Shown here: piece after piece, positions 8,120-16,302 of the stretch | How the letters are laid out: each line of letters opens with the position of its first letter | Numbering within the stretch: the stretch's first letter is position 1 | DNA from: Streptomyces sp. VRA16 Mangrove soil | Lineage (GTDB): Bacteria > Actinomycetota > Actinomycetes > Streptomycetales > Streptomycetaceae | Reading direction: 5' to 3' | Length of the DNA stretch: 64,000 nucleotides | NCBI RefSeq assembly: GCF_017377775.1 | Contig: NZ_JAFVLN010000001.1 | Span: forward strand, 1-64,000 | Translations under genes and position numbers: made by a program | Notes under the pieces: generated by a model | The model's database searches: none | What the model saw: only the letters and a program-made list of their open reading frames with translations | What the model was told of the DNA's origin: nothing

Positions 8120-8736
8120 GACGTTTCTTCCTTGACTGTACGAGCGGGACTCGAACGGGCTCGGGGGCTGTTCAGCGCTTCCAGGCGGTCGACGAGCCGG
8201 GCGAGGACATCGACCGGGATCGCCCCGTCGGGGCCCGTCATGGGCGGCTCGGGGCCGAGCCACGCCCACAGCTCCGCCCCGATCAACTCGGCCGCGCGGC
8301 CGGGCTGCCGGTCGAGCGAGACGTGATGGTGCTCGGCGAGCGCGGCGGCGAAGAGCCGGCGCACCTCCGGCCTGAGCACCGCCCGGTAGCACAGGGCGCC
8401 GTCGGGGCCGAGGGAGATGCGTACGTTGCGGTGCCACTCGCCCATGCCCGGCGATCGCGTCCCCAACAGCCGTACGTCGGAACGGTGTCCGGAGTCCAGG
8501 GCGGCGGCCCCGGCGGCGTACCGCGCGACGAGCAGCGCGCCCGAGATGAGCACGGCGCCCGTCACCCCGGCGGCGGCCGGCCCGTCGACGAGCAGCACCA
8601 GCACCACGGCGGACCAGGCCAACACGCCCATGACCAGGGCCAGTCGGGAGAGCGGCAGCGGAGTGCGGGACGGCGGCCTCCCGGCGGGGCCCGCCGGCGG
8701 TTCGGGCGGCGACGGGAGCGGCGACGGCGGGATCAC
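8116..8736 (-). CDS. Membrane protein of the MoxR/DUF58 operon
   Basis: A 206-residue protein with a Pro-rich N-terminus (about 25 residues), two membrane helices (about 30-50 and 54-75) and a cytoplasmic or exposed C-terminal domain. The Leu-rich tail segment resembles a short helical hairpin. No known domain is recognised. The GTG start overlaps the upstream DUF4129 stop and its own stop overlaps the MoxR start, so the operon is translated as a chain. It is probably a structural partner in the same membrane complex. Confidence 0.75.
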   Translation of the reverse strand: MIPPSPLPSPPEPPAGPAGRPPSRTPLPLSRLALVMGVLAWSAVVLVLLVDGPAAAGVTGAVLISGALLVARYAAGAAALDSGHRSDVRLLGTRSPGMGEWHRNVRISLGPDGALCYRAVLRPEVRRLFAAALAEHHHVSLDRQPGRAAELIGAELWAWLGPEPPMTGPDGAIPVDVLARLVDRLEALNSPRARSSPARTVKEETS

Positions 8737-9656
8737 CCGGCCACCTCCTGCCCGCGCCGCTCCCGGAGCAGCTCGGCGATCTCCTCCAGCGCGTCGGCGG
8801 CGGCCAGCCGCCGGGAGTCGTCCATGGGGTGCGAGGAGTAGCGGGCCTCACGGAACAGCGCGGTCAGGCGGGGCGCGGCCGGGCCCGTCAGCAGGCCCGC
8901 GCCGGACGCGCGCGCGAGCAGGTCGGCCGGGCTGTCCGAGGCGCGGTGCGACAGACCGGACGCGGCGAGGGCGTCCTCCATCGCGGCGTAGCAGGCGATC
9001 ACGGCGGCCCGCGCGTCGGCGCCGTCGGCCAGCGCGCGGCGCCCGTCGCGGACCGCGGACAGCAGCAGCTCCCGCTCCGTGTCCTCCTCCGCGGCGGGCC
9101 GGGCGGGCAGCTGCGGCAACGTCAGAGTGCGCCCGCGCAGCCAACGCACCACCAGCACGACGGCCACCACGAGCAGCAGGGCGGCGAGCACGACGACCCC
9201 GAGGTACAGCGGCAGATGCCCGGATTCGGACCCGGGGTGGGGGCGCAGGGACGGCATGACGGGCGCGCTCGGCCTGACCTTCACCGGCGTGTCCGGGGGG
9301 CCCGGGCGGCGCGGCGGGAAACGGTGCAGCACCAGCGCCAGCACGCCGAGGGCGAAGGGGGCGACCAGCAGCAGCGGCACGGCGATCTGGCGCAGCCGCT
9401 CCTCGTACGGCGACATCGCGCGCGGGTCACCGCCGATCCGGGGCCGCAGCCGACGGACGAGGAACAAGGAGGCGCCCGCCCAGGCGGCGACGAGCGCGAT
9501 CACGACAAGAGTGGTGCCGCCGAGCGGGCCCCGGCCCGGGGCGAGCAGTCGCGCGGCGGGGCGCAGCAGCAGTGCGGCGGCGGCGAGCACCACGACGACG
9601 CACACGGCGACCGTCGCTCCGGGCGGCGTCCGGCGACCGCCTCGTCCTGCGTGCAC
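8733..9656 (-). CDS. DUF4129 domain-containing membrane protein
   Basis: A 307-residue protein with four membrane helices (roughly 15-34, 45-66, 90-110 and 148-170) and a cytoplasmic C-terminal DUF4129 domain carrying the typical AMEDALAASGLSHRASDSP and EARYSSHPM sequences. DUF4129 is often fused to or encoded beside a transglutaminase in MoxR operons; no transglutaminase is present here. It is the first gene of the operon, starting at GTG 9656 with GGAGG about 6 nt upstream. A palindrome lies 16 nt before the start. Confidence 0.85.
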   Translation of the reverse strand: MHAGRGGRRTPPGATVAVCVVVVLAAAALLLRPAARLLAPGRGPLGGTTLVVIALVAAWAGASLFLVRRLRPRIGGDPRAMSPYEERLRQIAVPLLLVAPFALGVLALVLHRFPPRRPGPPDTPVKVRPSAPVMPSLRPHPGSESGHLPLYLGVVVLAALLLVVAVVLVVRWLRGRTLTLPQLPARPAAEEDTERELLLSAVRDGRRALADGADARAAVIACYAAMEDALAASGLSHRASDSPADLLARASGAGLLTGPAAPRLTALFREARYSSHPMDDSRRLAAADALEEIAELLRERRGQEVAG

Positions 9657-9671
9657 TGGGCCTCCCCCCGA

Positions 9672-9687
9672 ATGCCAGTTCTGGCAT
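9672..9687. promoter_or_regulatory. Perfect palindrome before the DUF4129-MoxR operon
   Basis: ATGCCAG-TT-CTGGCAT is an exact 7-bp inverted repeat with a 2-nt centre. It lies 16 nt upstream of the first gene of the operon, where it would overlap the promoter or 5' leader. Its size fits a dimeric repressor site. The regulator is unknown. Confidence 0.45.
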
Positions 9688-9766
9688 CCTCACACGCGGG
9701 GGAACCGATGTCAGCCGATTCCCGTCCGGCGCAGGGGTTCCACGGCCCGTCGGCCGGCCGGAGCCA

Positions 9767-10183
9767 TCAGCACGCGTCCCGCAGCAGCTCGGCCAGATCC
9801 CGGTCCACGTCCACGTGCAGCCCCTCGTCGCCGGACGGCACCAGCTTCGTCGTGCCCGTCAGGAACTGGCGCAGGTCGTCCGTGCGGACATGCACCACGG
9901 CGGTGCCCTCCACGGCGTGGAACTCCAGGACGGTGCGGTCGTACCCGTAGGGCCGCACCCGCACGTCGCCGGAGCCCACCGACTCCGTCAGACCGCTGGT
10001 GAGCAGCTCACGGGCGAACGTCCAGCACACGTCGACCCCTTCGAGGGTGGCCGCGGCGGGGAACGCCATGCGCACGGCGAACGGGTCGTGCACGTCGTAC
10101 CGAAGGGTCGCCGGGATGCTCGCCATGCGCGGCGCGGCGGCGACGAGACGGGCCTCTACGGCTTGCTCGATGACGGTGGACAA
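9767..10183 (-). CDS. SsgA-like (SALP) sporulation and cell division protein
   Basis: A 138-residue member of the SsgA-like protein family found in sporulating actinomycetes, whose members control septum placement and spore-wall processes. Family hallmarks include the early segment IPATLRYDVHDPFAVRM, the central WTFARELL and GDVRVRPYG blocks and the terminal LAELLRDAC. The start is a TTG at 10183: AGGGAG lies about 7 nt upstream and the family N-terminus begins exactly there, while longer starts add unrelated sequence. Which of the SALP paralogues it corresponds to I cannot say with certainty. Confidence 0.85.
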   Translation of the reverse strand: MSTVIEQAVEARLVAAAPRMASIPATLRYDVHDPFAVRMAFPAAATLEGVDVCWTFARELLTSGLTESVGSGDVRVRPYGYDRTVLEFHAVEGTAVVHVRTDDLRQFLTGTTKLVPSGDEGLHVDVDRDLAELLRDAC

Positions 10184-10363
10184 CGCCTGCTCCCTTGTCG
10201 ACTGGACGGAGGCCGCCGGACGCTCTGAGGGCCTCACTTGAATAGACGGCGGAACGAGCGAATCCGTGCACCTGATGTCGGACGAAAAACGAGTGACCTC
10301 TGTCACCGGTTTCAATCAGGGTGCTCTGGACGCGGTGGGGGGAGTGGACTAGTTTCGCGCGCC

Positions 10364-11455
10364 ATGGGGAGATCGTGGACGACGAGGCGGACGAGGACAC
10401 TGCGCACCCTGGGTCTCGGGGTGGCGACACTGATCGGGGCCTTCGCGGTCGGCCCGGCGCCGGTCGCGGCCGCCGCGCCCGCTCCGGCCTGGCACCTGAA
10501 GGACACGCAGCGCGGCGACGTACGGTTCCGCGGTCTGGCGGCCGTCGACCGGGACACCGCCTGGGTGGCCGGATCCCGAGGCACCGTGCTGCGCACCGGC
10601 GACGGCGGCGCGCACTGGAGCGATGTGTCGCCCGCGGGCGCGGCCGGGCTCGAACTGCGCGACATCGAGGCGTTCGACGGGCGGCGCGCGGTCGCCCTGG
10701 CGATCGGTGAGGGCGACGCCTCCCGGATCTTCCGCACGGACGACGGCGGCGCGACCTGGGCGGAGTCGTTCCGCAACACCGACCCGAAGGCGTTCTACGA
10801 CTGCGTGACGTTCTTCGACTCCCGCCACGGGCTCGCGCTGAGCGACCCGGTCGACGGCAAGTACCGCATCCTGTCGACGCGTGACGGCGGCCGCTCCTGG
10901 ACGGTGCTGCCGAGCGCCGGGATGCCGCCCGCACAGAGCGGCGAGGCGGGCTTCGCCGCGTCCGGGCAGTGCCTGGTCGCGTCCGGGCCGCGCGACGTCT
11001 GGCTGGCGACCGGCGGCGGCGCGAGCGCCCGTGTGCTGCACAGCGCCGACCGCGGTCTGACGTGGACGGCGGCCGAAACGCCGCTCCCGGCGGGCGATCC
11101 GGCCCGCGGCGTCTTCGGCCTCGCCTTCCGCGACCGTACGCACGGCATCGCGGTCGGCGGCGACTACCGCGCCGACCAGCCGTCCCCGCGGGCCGCCGCG
11201 GTCACCGGCGACGCGGGCCGCACCTGGACCCCGGCCGCCACCCCGCCGCCCGCCTACCGCTCCGGCGTCGCCTGGCTCCCGCACAGCCGCACCGCGGCCC
11301 TGGCCGTCGGCCCGACGGGCACCGACCTGACCACGGACGGCGGCCGCACCTGGCGCACCGTCGACCCCGGCTCGTACGACACCGTGGACTGCACCCGCGA
11401 CGGCGGCTGCTGGGCGGCCGGCGAGAAGGGCCGCGTCGCGCGCCTCGAACGCTGA
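10364..11455 (+). CDS. Secreted Asp-box beta-propeller protein
   Basis: A 363-residue exported protein. An Arg-rich start and hydrophobic segment ending around AAAAPA form a signal peptide. The mature part contains six Asp-box motifs (S/TxDxGxxW), such as TGDGGAHW, TDDGGATW, TRDGGRSW, SADRGLTW, TGDAGRTW and TTDGGRTW, indicating a BNR/YCF48-like propeller. Such proteins are often labelled oxidoreductase or sialidase-like, but no sialidase catalytic set is visible, so a binding or assembly role is as likely. The ATG at 10364 follows a TAGTTT box by 8 nt, suggesting a nearly leaderless mRNA. It diverges from the SsgA-like gene; GTGAC-ctct-GTCAC (10293-10306) lies between. Confidence 0.8.
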   Translation: MGRSWTTRRTRTLRTLGLGVATLIGAFAVGPAPVAAAAPAPAWHLKDTQRGDVRFRGLAAVDRDTAWVAGSRGTVLRTGDGGAHWSDVSPAGAAGLELRDIEAFDGRRAVALAIGEGDASRIFRTDDGGATWAESFRNTDPKAFYDCVTFFDSRHGLALSDPVDGKYRILSTRDGGRSWTVLPSAGMPPAQSGEAGFAASGQCLVASGPRDVWLATGGGASARVLHSADRGLTWTAAETPLPAGDPARGVFGLAFRDRTHGIAVGGDYRADQPSPRAAAVTGDAGRTWTPAATPPPAYRSGVAWLPHSRTAALAVGPTGTDLTTDGGRTWRTVDPGSYDTVDCTRDGGCWAAGEKGRVARLER

Positions 11456-11461
11456 GCGGGC

Positions 11462-11758
11462 TCAGACGGACTCCTGCCGGAAATCGGCGAGTTCGGGCGC
11501 GGTCTTCGTGGCGATGAACTCGGTGACGTGGTAGCGGCACACCCCGCCCGTCACGAAGGGGTCGGTCGCGGTGAGCCGCTCGACGGCCGCGCGGTCGGCC
11601 CCGGCCGCGAGGATGATGCCGCCGTCCCGCGGCTCCTTGCGCCCCGCGGCGAGGAACGTCCGGGACGCGAAGTGCTCGGCGAGCCAGGAGCGATGGGCGT
11701 CCATGAGGGCGTCCACGCGCTCCAGGGGCGCGGTGTACGTCAATTCGAGAACAAACAT
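11462..11758 (-). CDS. YCII-related (YciI-like) protein
   Basis: A 98-residue ferredoxin-fold protein of the YCII family, typified by the His-Asp pair expected in a small-molecule-binding pocket: His22 in the DAHRSWL segment and Asp in TATDPFV. The family is related to muconolactone isomerase-like folds; a specific reaction is not assigned. The start at ATG 11758 places the family beta strand FVLELTY at the N-terminus. It is transcribed divergently from the polyamine ABC importer, with only 58 bp between the starts. Confidence 0.8.
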   Translation of the reverse strand: MFVLELTYTAPLERVDALMDAHRSWLAEHFASRTFLAAGRKEPRDGGIILAAGADRAAVERLTATDPFVTGGVCRYHVTEFIATKTAPELADFRQESV

Positions 11759-11816
11759 GATCAATAGGGTACGCGCGGTCTTGTGGGCTTCGTTGAAGTG
11801 TGCATGATCTACGCGT

Positions 11817-12899
11817 ATGGCTACGGGCATCGGCACGGGCGGCACGACGGGCGACGGCACCCCTGCGATCCGGCTGCGCGGCCTGCGCAAGTCGTTCGGT
11901 GATGTCCATGCCGTCGACGGCGTCGAACTCGACGTCGCCGAGGGCGAGTTCTTCTCCCTGCTCGGCCCGTCGGGATCGGGCAAGACGACCGTGCTGCGGC
12001 TGATCGCCGGGTTCGAGACACCGACGGACGGCACCGTCTCGCTCGCGGGCGAGGACGTCACCCGGCGCGCCCCCTTCGAGCGTGACGTCACCACCGTCTT
12101 CCAGGACTACGCGCTCTTCCCGCACATGACCGTCGAGCAGAACATCGCCTACGGACTCAAGGTGCGCGGCGCCTCCCGCAAGGAGCGGGCGGCACGGGCC
12201 CGCGCCGCCCTCGCGTCCGTACGCCTCGAAGGATTCGGCGGCCGACGGCCGGACCGGCTCTCCGGCGGGCAGCGGCAACGCGTGGCGCTGGCACGGGCGT
12301 TGGTGGTACGCCCCCGGGTGCTGCTGCTCGACGAACCGCTCGGCGCGCTCGACCTCAAGCTGCGCGAACAGATGCAGAGCGAACTGAAGGAGCTCCAGCG
12401 CGACGTCGGGATCACCTTCGTCCTGGTCACCCACGACCAGGCCGAGGCGCTGGCGCTCAGCGACCGGGTCGCCGTGATGAACGCGGGACGCGTCGAACAG
12501 GTCGGCACACCGGGCGAGTTGTACGAGGCGCCCGCCTCCGCGTTCGTCGCGTCGTTCGTCGGCACCTCCAACACCGTCACGGGACCGGCCGCCGAGCTGA
12601 TCGTGGGGAAACCCGGGACGTTCGGCGTCCGACCGGAGAAGATCCGGGTCCTCGCCGCCGACGCGGAGCAGGGTCGGACCGGTCGCGGCGACCACAGCGA
12701 GGTGCACGGCACGGTCGCCGACGCGGTGTACCTGGGCGACCACACCCGGGTCGTCGTCGACACCGACGCGGGCGAGCGCTTCGTCGTCGTACGGCAGAAC
12801 CTCGACACGTCCGCCGCCGACGCCCTCGCCCTGCCCGGCACCCGCGTCCTGCTGCGCTGGCACCGACGCCACAACATCCCGCTGCACCACGCCAGTTGA
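11817..12899 (+). CDS. potA: Spermidine/putrescine-type ABC importer, ATP-binding protein
   Basis: The ATPase of a PotABCD-type importer. The 360-residue protein has Walker A GPSGSGKTT, signature LSGGQRQR, Walker B LLLDEPLGALD and the H-loop VTHDQ, followed by a C-terminal TOBE-like region (about 260-360) typical of polyamine, iron and sulfate importers. It is the first gene of a four-gene rightward operon with a lipoprotein binding protein and two permeases, 27 nt apart at the first junction. Polyamine is the best guess for the substrate because of the family, but related systems carry other cations. Confidence 0.9.
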   Translation: MATGIGTGGTTGDGTPAIRLRGLRKSFGDVHAVDGVELDVAEGEFFSLLGPSGSGKTTVLRLIAGFETPTDGTVSLAGEDVTRRAPFERDVTTVFQDYALFPHMTVEQNIAYGLKVRGASRKERAARARAALASVRLEGFGGRRPDRLSGGQRQRVALARALVVRPRVLLLDEPLGALDLKLREQMQSELKELQRDVGITFVLVTHDQAEALALSDRVAVMNAGRVEQVGTPGELYEAPASAFVASFVGTSNTVTGPAAELIVGKPGTFGVRPEKIRVLAADAEQGRTGRGDHSEVHGTVADAVYLGDHTRVVVDTDAGERFVVVRQNLDTSAADALALPGTRVLLRWHRRHNIPLHHAS

Positions 12900-12926
12900 T
12901 CCACCTCACGGACCGGGAGAGATCAC

Positions 12927-14126
12927 GTGCGCGCAACCCGAACCCTGATGGCCGCCACCGCGCTCGGCGGGCTGCTGCTCGCCACCGCCTGCGGCTCGTC
13001 CGACAGTGGCGCCAAGAGCGGGGACCAGGGCTTCACCCCGCCGAAGATGTCCGCTCCCACGTCCCTGGGGAAGACCGAGGGCACGGTGAACCTGATCGCC
13101 TGGGCCGGCTACGCCGAGGACGGCTCCAACGACCCGAAGGTCGACTGGGTCACCCCGTTCGAGAAGCGGACGGGCTGTCAGGTCAGCACCAAGGTCGCCG
13201 GAACCTCCGACGAGATGGTCAACCTGATGAAGACCGGTCAGTACGACGCCGTCTCCGCCTCCGGCGACGCGTCCCTGCGCCTGATCGCCTCCGGTGACGC
13301 GGCGCCCGTCAACACCAGTCTCGTGCCCAACTACCGAGACATCTTCACGGGGTTGAAGATGCAGCCCTGGAACTCCGTCGGCAAGGTCGCGTACGGCATC
13401 CCGCACGGCCGCGGCGCCAACCTCCTCATGTACCGCACCGACAAGGTCTCCCCGGCCCCCGACAGCTGGAAGGCCGTCTTCGACGACGCGTCGCGGTACA
13501 AGGGACACGTCACCGCGTACGACTCGCCGATCTACATCGCCGACGCCGCCCTGTACCTGATGAAGACGCAGCCCGGCCTGGGCATCAAGGACCCGTACGC
13601 CCTCGACCAGAAGCAGTTCGACGCCGCCGTCGGCCTGTTGAAGAAGCAGAACGCGGACATCGGCGAGTACTGGAGCGACTACCTCAAGGAGATCTCCGCC
13701 TTCAAGAGCGGCGACTCCGTCGTCGGCACCAGCTGGCAGGTCATCGTGAACACCGCCCAGGGCGAGAAGGCCCCCGTGAAGGCGGTGCTGCCCAAGGAGG
13801 GCGCCACCGGCTGGTCCGACACCTGGATGGTGTCGGCGAAGGCGAAACACCCCGACTGCGCCTACAAATGGCTCGACTGGATCGTCTCGCCGAAGGTGAA
13901 CGCCCAGGTCGCCGAGTACTTCGGTGAGGCCCCCGCGAACGCGAAGGCGTGCGAGGAGACCGCCGACAAGAACCACTGCGCCACCTTCCACGCCGACGAC
14001 GCCGCCTACTGGAAGCAGGTCCACTTCTGGACCACGCCGATCCCGCAGTGTCTGGACGGCCGCACCGACGTGACGTGCGTGCCGTACGCGAAGTGGGTGC
14101 AGGCCTGGACCGAGATCAAGGGCTGA
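12927..14126 (+). CDS. potD: Extracellular solute-binding lipoprotein of the polyamine-type importer
   Basis: A 399-residue periplasmic-binding-type protein anchored as a lipoprotein: the N-terminus has an Arg start, a hydrophobic stretch and LLATAC with Cys22 as lipid site. The body follows the PotD/PotF fold, with EGTVNLIAWAGYAEDG, TPFEKRTGCQV and the DEMVNLM segment typical of type-2 binding proteins. It presents the substrate to the two permeases downstream. The GTG start is preceded by GGGAGAG about 5 nt upstream. Aromatic residues such as Trp in the first strand are consistent with polyamine binding, but specificity is inferred. Confidence 0.9.
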   Translation: MRATRTLMAATALGGLLLATACGSSDSGAKSGDQGFTPPKMSAPTSLGKTEGTVNLIAWAGYAEDGSNDPKVDWVTPFEKRTGCQVSTKVAGTSDEMVNLMKTGQYDAVSASGDASLRLIASGDAAPVNTSLVPNYRDIFTGLKMQPWNSVGKVAYGIPHGRGANLLMYRTDKVSPAPDSWKAVFDDASRYKGHVTAYDSPIYIADAALYLMKTQPGLGIKDPYALDQKQFDAAVGLLKKQNADIGEYWSDYLKEISAFKSGDSVVGTSWQVIVNTAQGEKAPVKAVLPKEGATGWSDTWMVSAKAKHPDCAYKWLDWIVSPKVNAQVAEYFGEAPANAKACEETADKNHCATFHADDAAYWKQVHFWTTPIPQCLDGRTDVTCVPYAKWVQAWTEIKG

Positions 14127-14133
14127 GGGGCCG

Positions 14134-14988
14134 GTGAGAAAGGTGTCAGGGGTGCTGCACCGCAGCCCCCGGCTCCGCCTGACCCTGCTGCTCGCCGCGC
14201 CCCTGACGTGGCTGGTCGTCGCCTATCTGGGCTCGCTCGCGGTCCTCTTCCTCTCCGGCCTGTGGACCACGGACCCCTTCACGTCGGACATCGTGCGCAC
14301 GTGGACGCTCGACAACTTCAAGACGCTGTTCACGACCGACGTGTACCGCCAGGTCGCGCTGCGGAGCATCGCGGTCGCGCTCGCCGTCACCGCGCTCTGC
14401 GTCGTCCTCGCCTTCCCCGTCGCCTTCTACACCGCACGCGTCGCCCGCCCCCGATGGCGCCCGCTGCTGGTCGTCGCGATCCTGACCCCGCTCTGGGCCA
14501 GCTACCTGGTCAAGGCGTACGCGTGGCGCGTCATGCTCGCCCAAGGGGGCCTGCTGGACTGGCTGTTGAGCCCACTGGGCATCGAAGGACCCGGCTACGG
14601 CCTGACGGCGACCGTGCTCGCCTTGACCTACCTCTGGCTCCCGTACATGATCCTGCCGATCCACGCGGGCCTCGAACGCGTCCCGGACAGCCTCCTCGAC
14701 GCCTCGGCCGACCTGGGCGCCCGCACCTGGCGCACCTTTCGCACGGTGCTGCTGCCGCTGGTCCTGCCCTCGGTCGCGGCGGGCTCGGTGTTCACGTTCT
14801 CGCTCAGTCTCGGCGACTACATCGCGGTGCAGATCGTCGGCGGCAAGACGCAGTTGATCGGCAATCTCGTCTACTCCAACATCACGCTCGACCTGCCGCT
14901 GGCCGCCGCGCTCGGCACGGTTCCGGTGGTGGTCATCGTCCTGTACCTGCTCGCCGTGCGCCGCACGGGCGCGCTGAGCAGCCTGTGA
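14134..14988 (+). CDS. potB: Polyamine-type ABC importer permease (PotB-like)
   Basis: A 284-residue inner-membrane permease with six predicted helices and the cytoplasmic EAA-like coupling loop around DASADLGARTWRTFRTVLLP. It belongs to the PotB group. The GTG start follows the binding-protein stop by 7 nt, with GAGGGG just before it, so the genes are co-translated. The partner is the downstream PotC-like permease. Confidence 0.9.
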   Translation: MRKVSGVLHRSPRLRLTLLLAAPLTWLVVAYLGSLAVLFLSGLWTTDPFTSDIVRTWTLDNFKTLFTTDVYRQVALRSIAVALAVTALCVVLAFPVAFYTARVARPRWRPLLVVAILTPLWASYLVKAYAWRVMLAQGGLLDWLLSPLGIEGPGYGLTATVLALTYLWLPYMILPIHAGLERVPDSLLDASADLGARTWRTFRTVLLPLVLPSVAAGSVFTFSLSLGDYIAVQIVGGKTQLIGNLVYSNITLDLPLAAALGTVPVVVIVLYLLAVRRTGALSSL

Positions 14989-14997
14989 AAGGAGTCC

Positions 14998-15816
14998 GTG
15001 GTGCACCTGTCGCGTCCTGCCCGCGTCGCGCTGCGTGTCGCCGCGCTCGTCGGCTTCGCGGTGATCTACGTCCCGCTGCTCCTGGTGGTCGTCAACTCAC
15101 TGAACCGTGACCGCAGTTCGGGCTGGCCGCCGGCCGGGCTCACCCTGCGCTGGTGGCACGACGCCTGGCGCAGCGCGGGTGCCAGGGACGCGCTGTGGAC
15201 GTCGGTGAAGGCGGGCCTCGGCGCCACCGCCATCGCGCTCGTCCTCGGCACGCTCATCGCCTTCGCGGTGGCCCGGTACCGGTTCTTCGGCCGGCAGGCG
15301 CTCTCCTTCGCCGTCGTCCTGCCGATCGCGCTGCCCGGCATCATCACGGGCGTCGCCCTCAACACGGCCTTCCGCACGGTCCTCGAACCGCTCGGCGTCG
15401 GCCTGGGCCTGTTCACGGTCGTCGTCGGCCACGCCACGTTCTGCGTCGTGGTCGTCTTCAACAACGTGGCCGCGCGGCTGCACCGGCTGTCCGGCTCGTA
15501 CGAGGAGGCGGCGATGGACCTGGGCGCCCCTGCCTTCCGCACGTTCCGCGACATCACTTTCCCGCTGACCCGCTCGGCGCTCGCGGCGGGCGGCCTGCTG
15601 GCCTTCGCGCTCTCCTTCGACGAGATCGTGGTGACCACGTTCACGGCGGGCCCCGGCGTGCAGACGCTCCCCGTCTGGATCTTCTCCAACATGGCCAGAC
15701 CCCAGCAGGCCCCGGTGGTCAACGTCGTGGCCGTCGTGCTCGTCCTGCTCTCGGTGATCCCCGTGTACGTGGCCCAGCGGCTGTCGTCCGACACGACGGC
15801 AGGCAGCCGGGTGTAG
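14998..15816 (+). CDS. potC: Polyamine-type ABC importer permease (PotC-like)
   Basis: A 272-residue permease with about six membrane helices and the coupling loop EEAAMDLGAPAFRTFRDITFP, which is the PotC form of the EAA motif. Two adjacent GTG codons (14998 and 15001) can start it; AGGAG is 4-5 nt before the first. It completes the importer, and the next gene is convergent, so the operon ends here. Confidence 0.9.
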   Translation: MVHLSRPARVALRVAALVGFAVIYVPLLLVVVNSLNRDRSSGWPPAGLTLRWWHDAWRSAGARDALWTSVKAGLGATAIALVLGTLIAFAVARYRFFGRQALSFAVVLPIALPGIITGVALNTAFRTVLEPLGVGLGLFTVVVGHATFCVVVVFNNVAARLHRLSGSYEEAAMDLGAPAFRTFRDITFPLTRSALAAGGLLAFALSFDEIVVTTFTAGPGVQTLPVWIFSNMARPQQAPVVNVVAVVLVLLSVIPVYVAQRLSSDTTAGSRV

Positions 15817-15828
15817 GGAGTACGGGAG

Positions 15829-16254
15829 CTACGTGATCACCCGGGACATGCCCACCGAACCGTACGTCGCCGTCTCGACGAAGCCGAACTTCTCGTAGAG
15901 GAACTTCGCGGGCCCGTCCGCGATCAGTGACACGTACGCAGAACTGGGCGCCCGGCGCTCCAGCTCGTCGGTGAGCGCCGCCATGATCCGCCTGCCGAGG
16001 CCCCGCCCCTGGTGGTCGGGGTGCACGCAGATGTCGACGATCTGGAACGCCGTGCCGCCGTCCCCGATGATGCGGCCCATCCCGACCGGCTCGCCGCGAT
16101 GCCGCAGCAGCACCCCGTACCAGGAGTGGGGCAGGGCGAGCGCGACGGCGGCCGGGTCCTTGTCGGAGAGCCCGGCGTCCGTGCGCAGCCGCCGGAAGAC
16201 GTCGACGGAAGGCAGCCCGGCCTCGATCGCGTAAGGGTCACTATTGTTCGGCAT
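15829..16254 (-). CDS. GNAT family N-acetyltransferase
   Basis: A 141-residue acetyltransferase with the acetyl-CoA loop in HPDHQGRGLGRRIM (about 82-95) and the C-terminal FLYEKFGFVET motif. It transfers an acetyl group to an amine of unknown identity. The ATG at 16254 has no ribosome site. A TAGCAT box lies 7 nt upstream, so the mRNA is probably leaderless. A 15-bp palindrome covers the start codon and the -10 region. It overlaps no neighbour and lies tail-to-tail with the polyamine permease. Confidence 0.85.
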   Translation of the reverse strand: MPNNSDPYAIEAGLPSVDVFRRLRTDAGLSDKDPAAVALALPHSWYGVLLRHRGEPVGMGRIIGDGGTAFQIVDICVHPDHQGRGLGRRIMAALTDELERRAPSSAYVSLIADGPAKFLYEKFGFVETATYGSVGMSRVIT

Positions 16255-16265
16255 GTATTACATGC
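16251..16265. promoter_or_regulatory. Palindrome over the GNAT start codon
   Basis: GCATGTA-T-TACATGC is a perfect 7-bp inverted repeat with a single central base. It spans the start codon and the -10-like box of the leftward GNAT gene and lies 38 bp before the rightward endonuclease V gene. It could be the site of a dimeric repressor controlling one or both genes. Confidence 0.45.
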
Positions 16266-16302
16266 TACAGAGGTGAGGGGCGCTGCCGTCTAGGGTTGCG
16301 CC

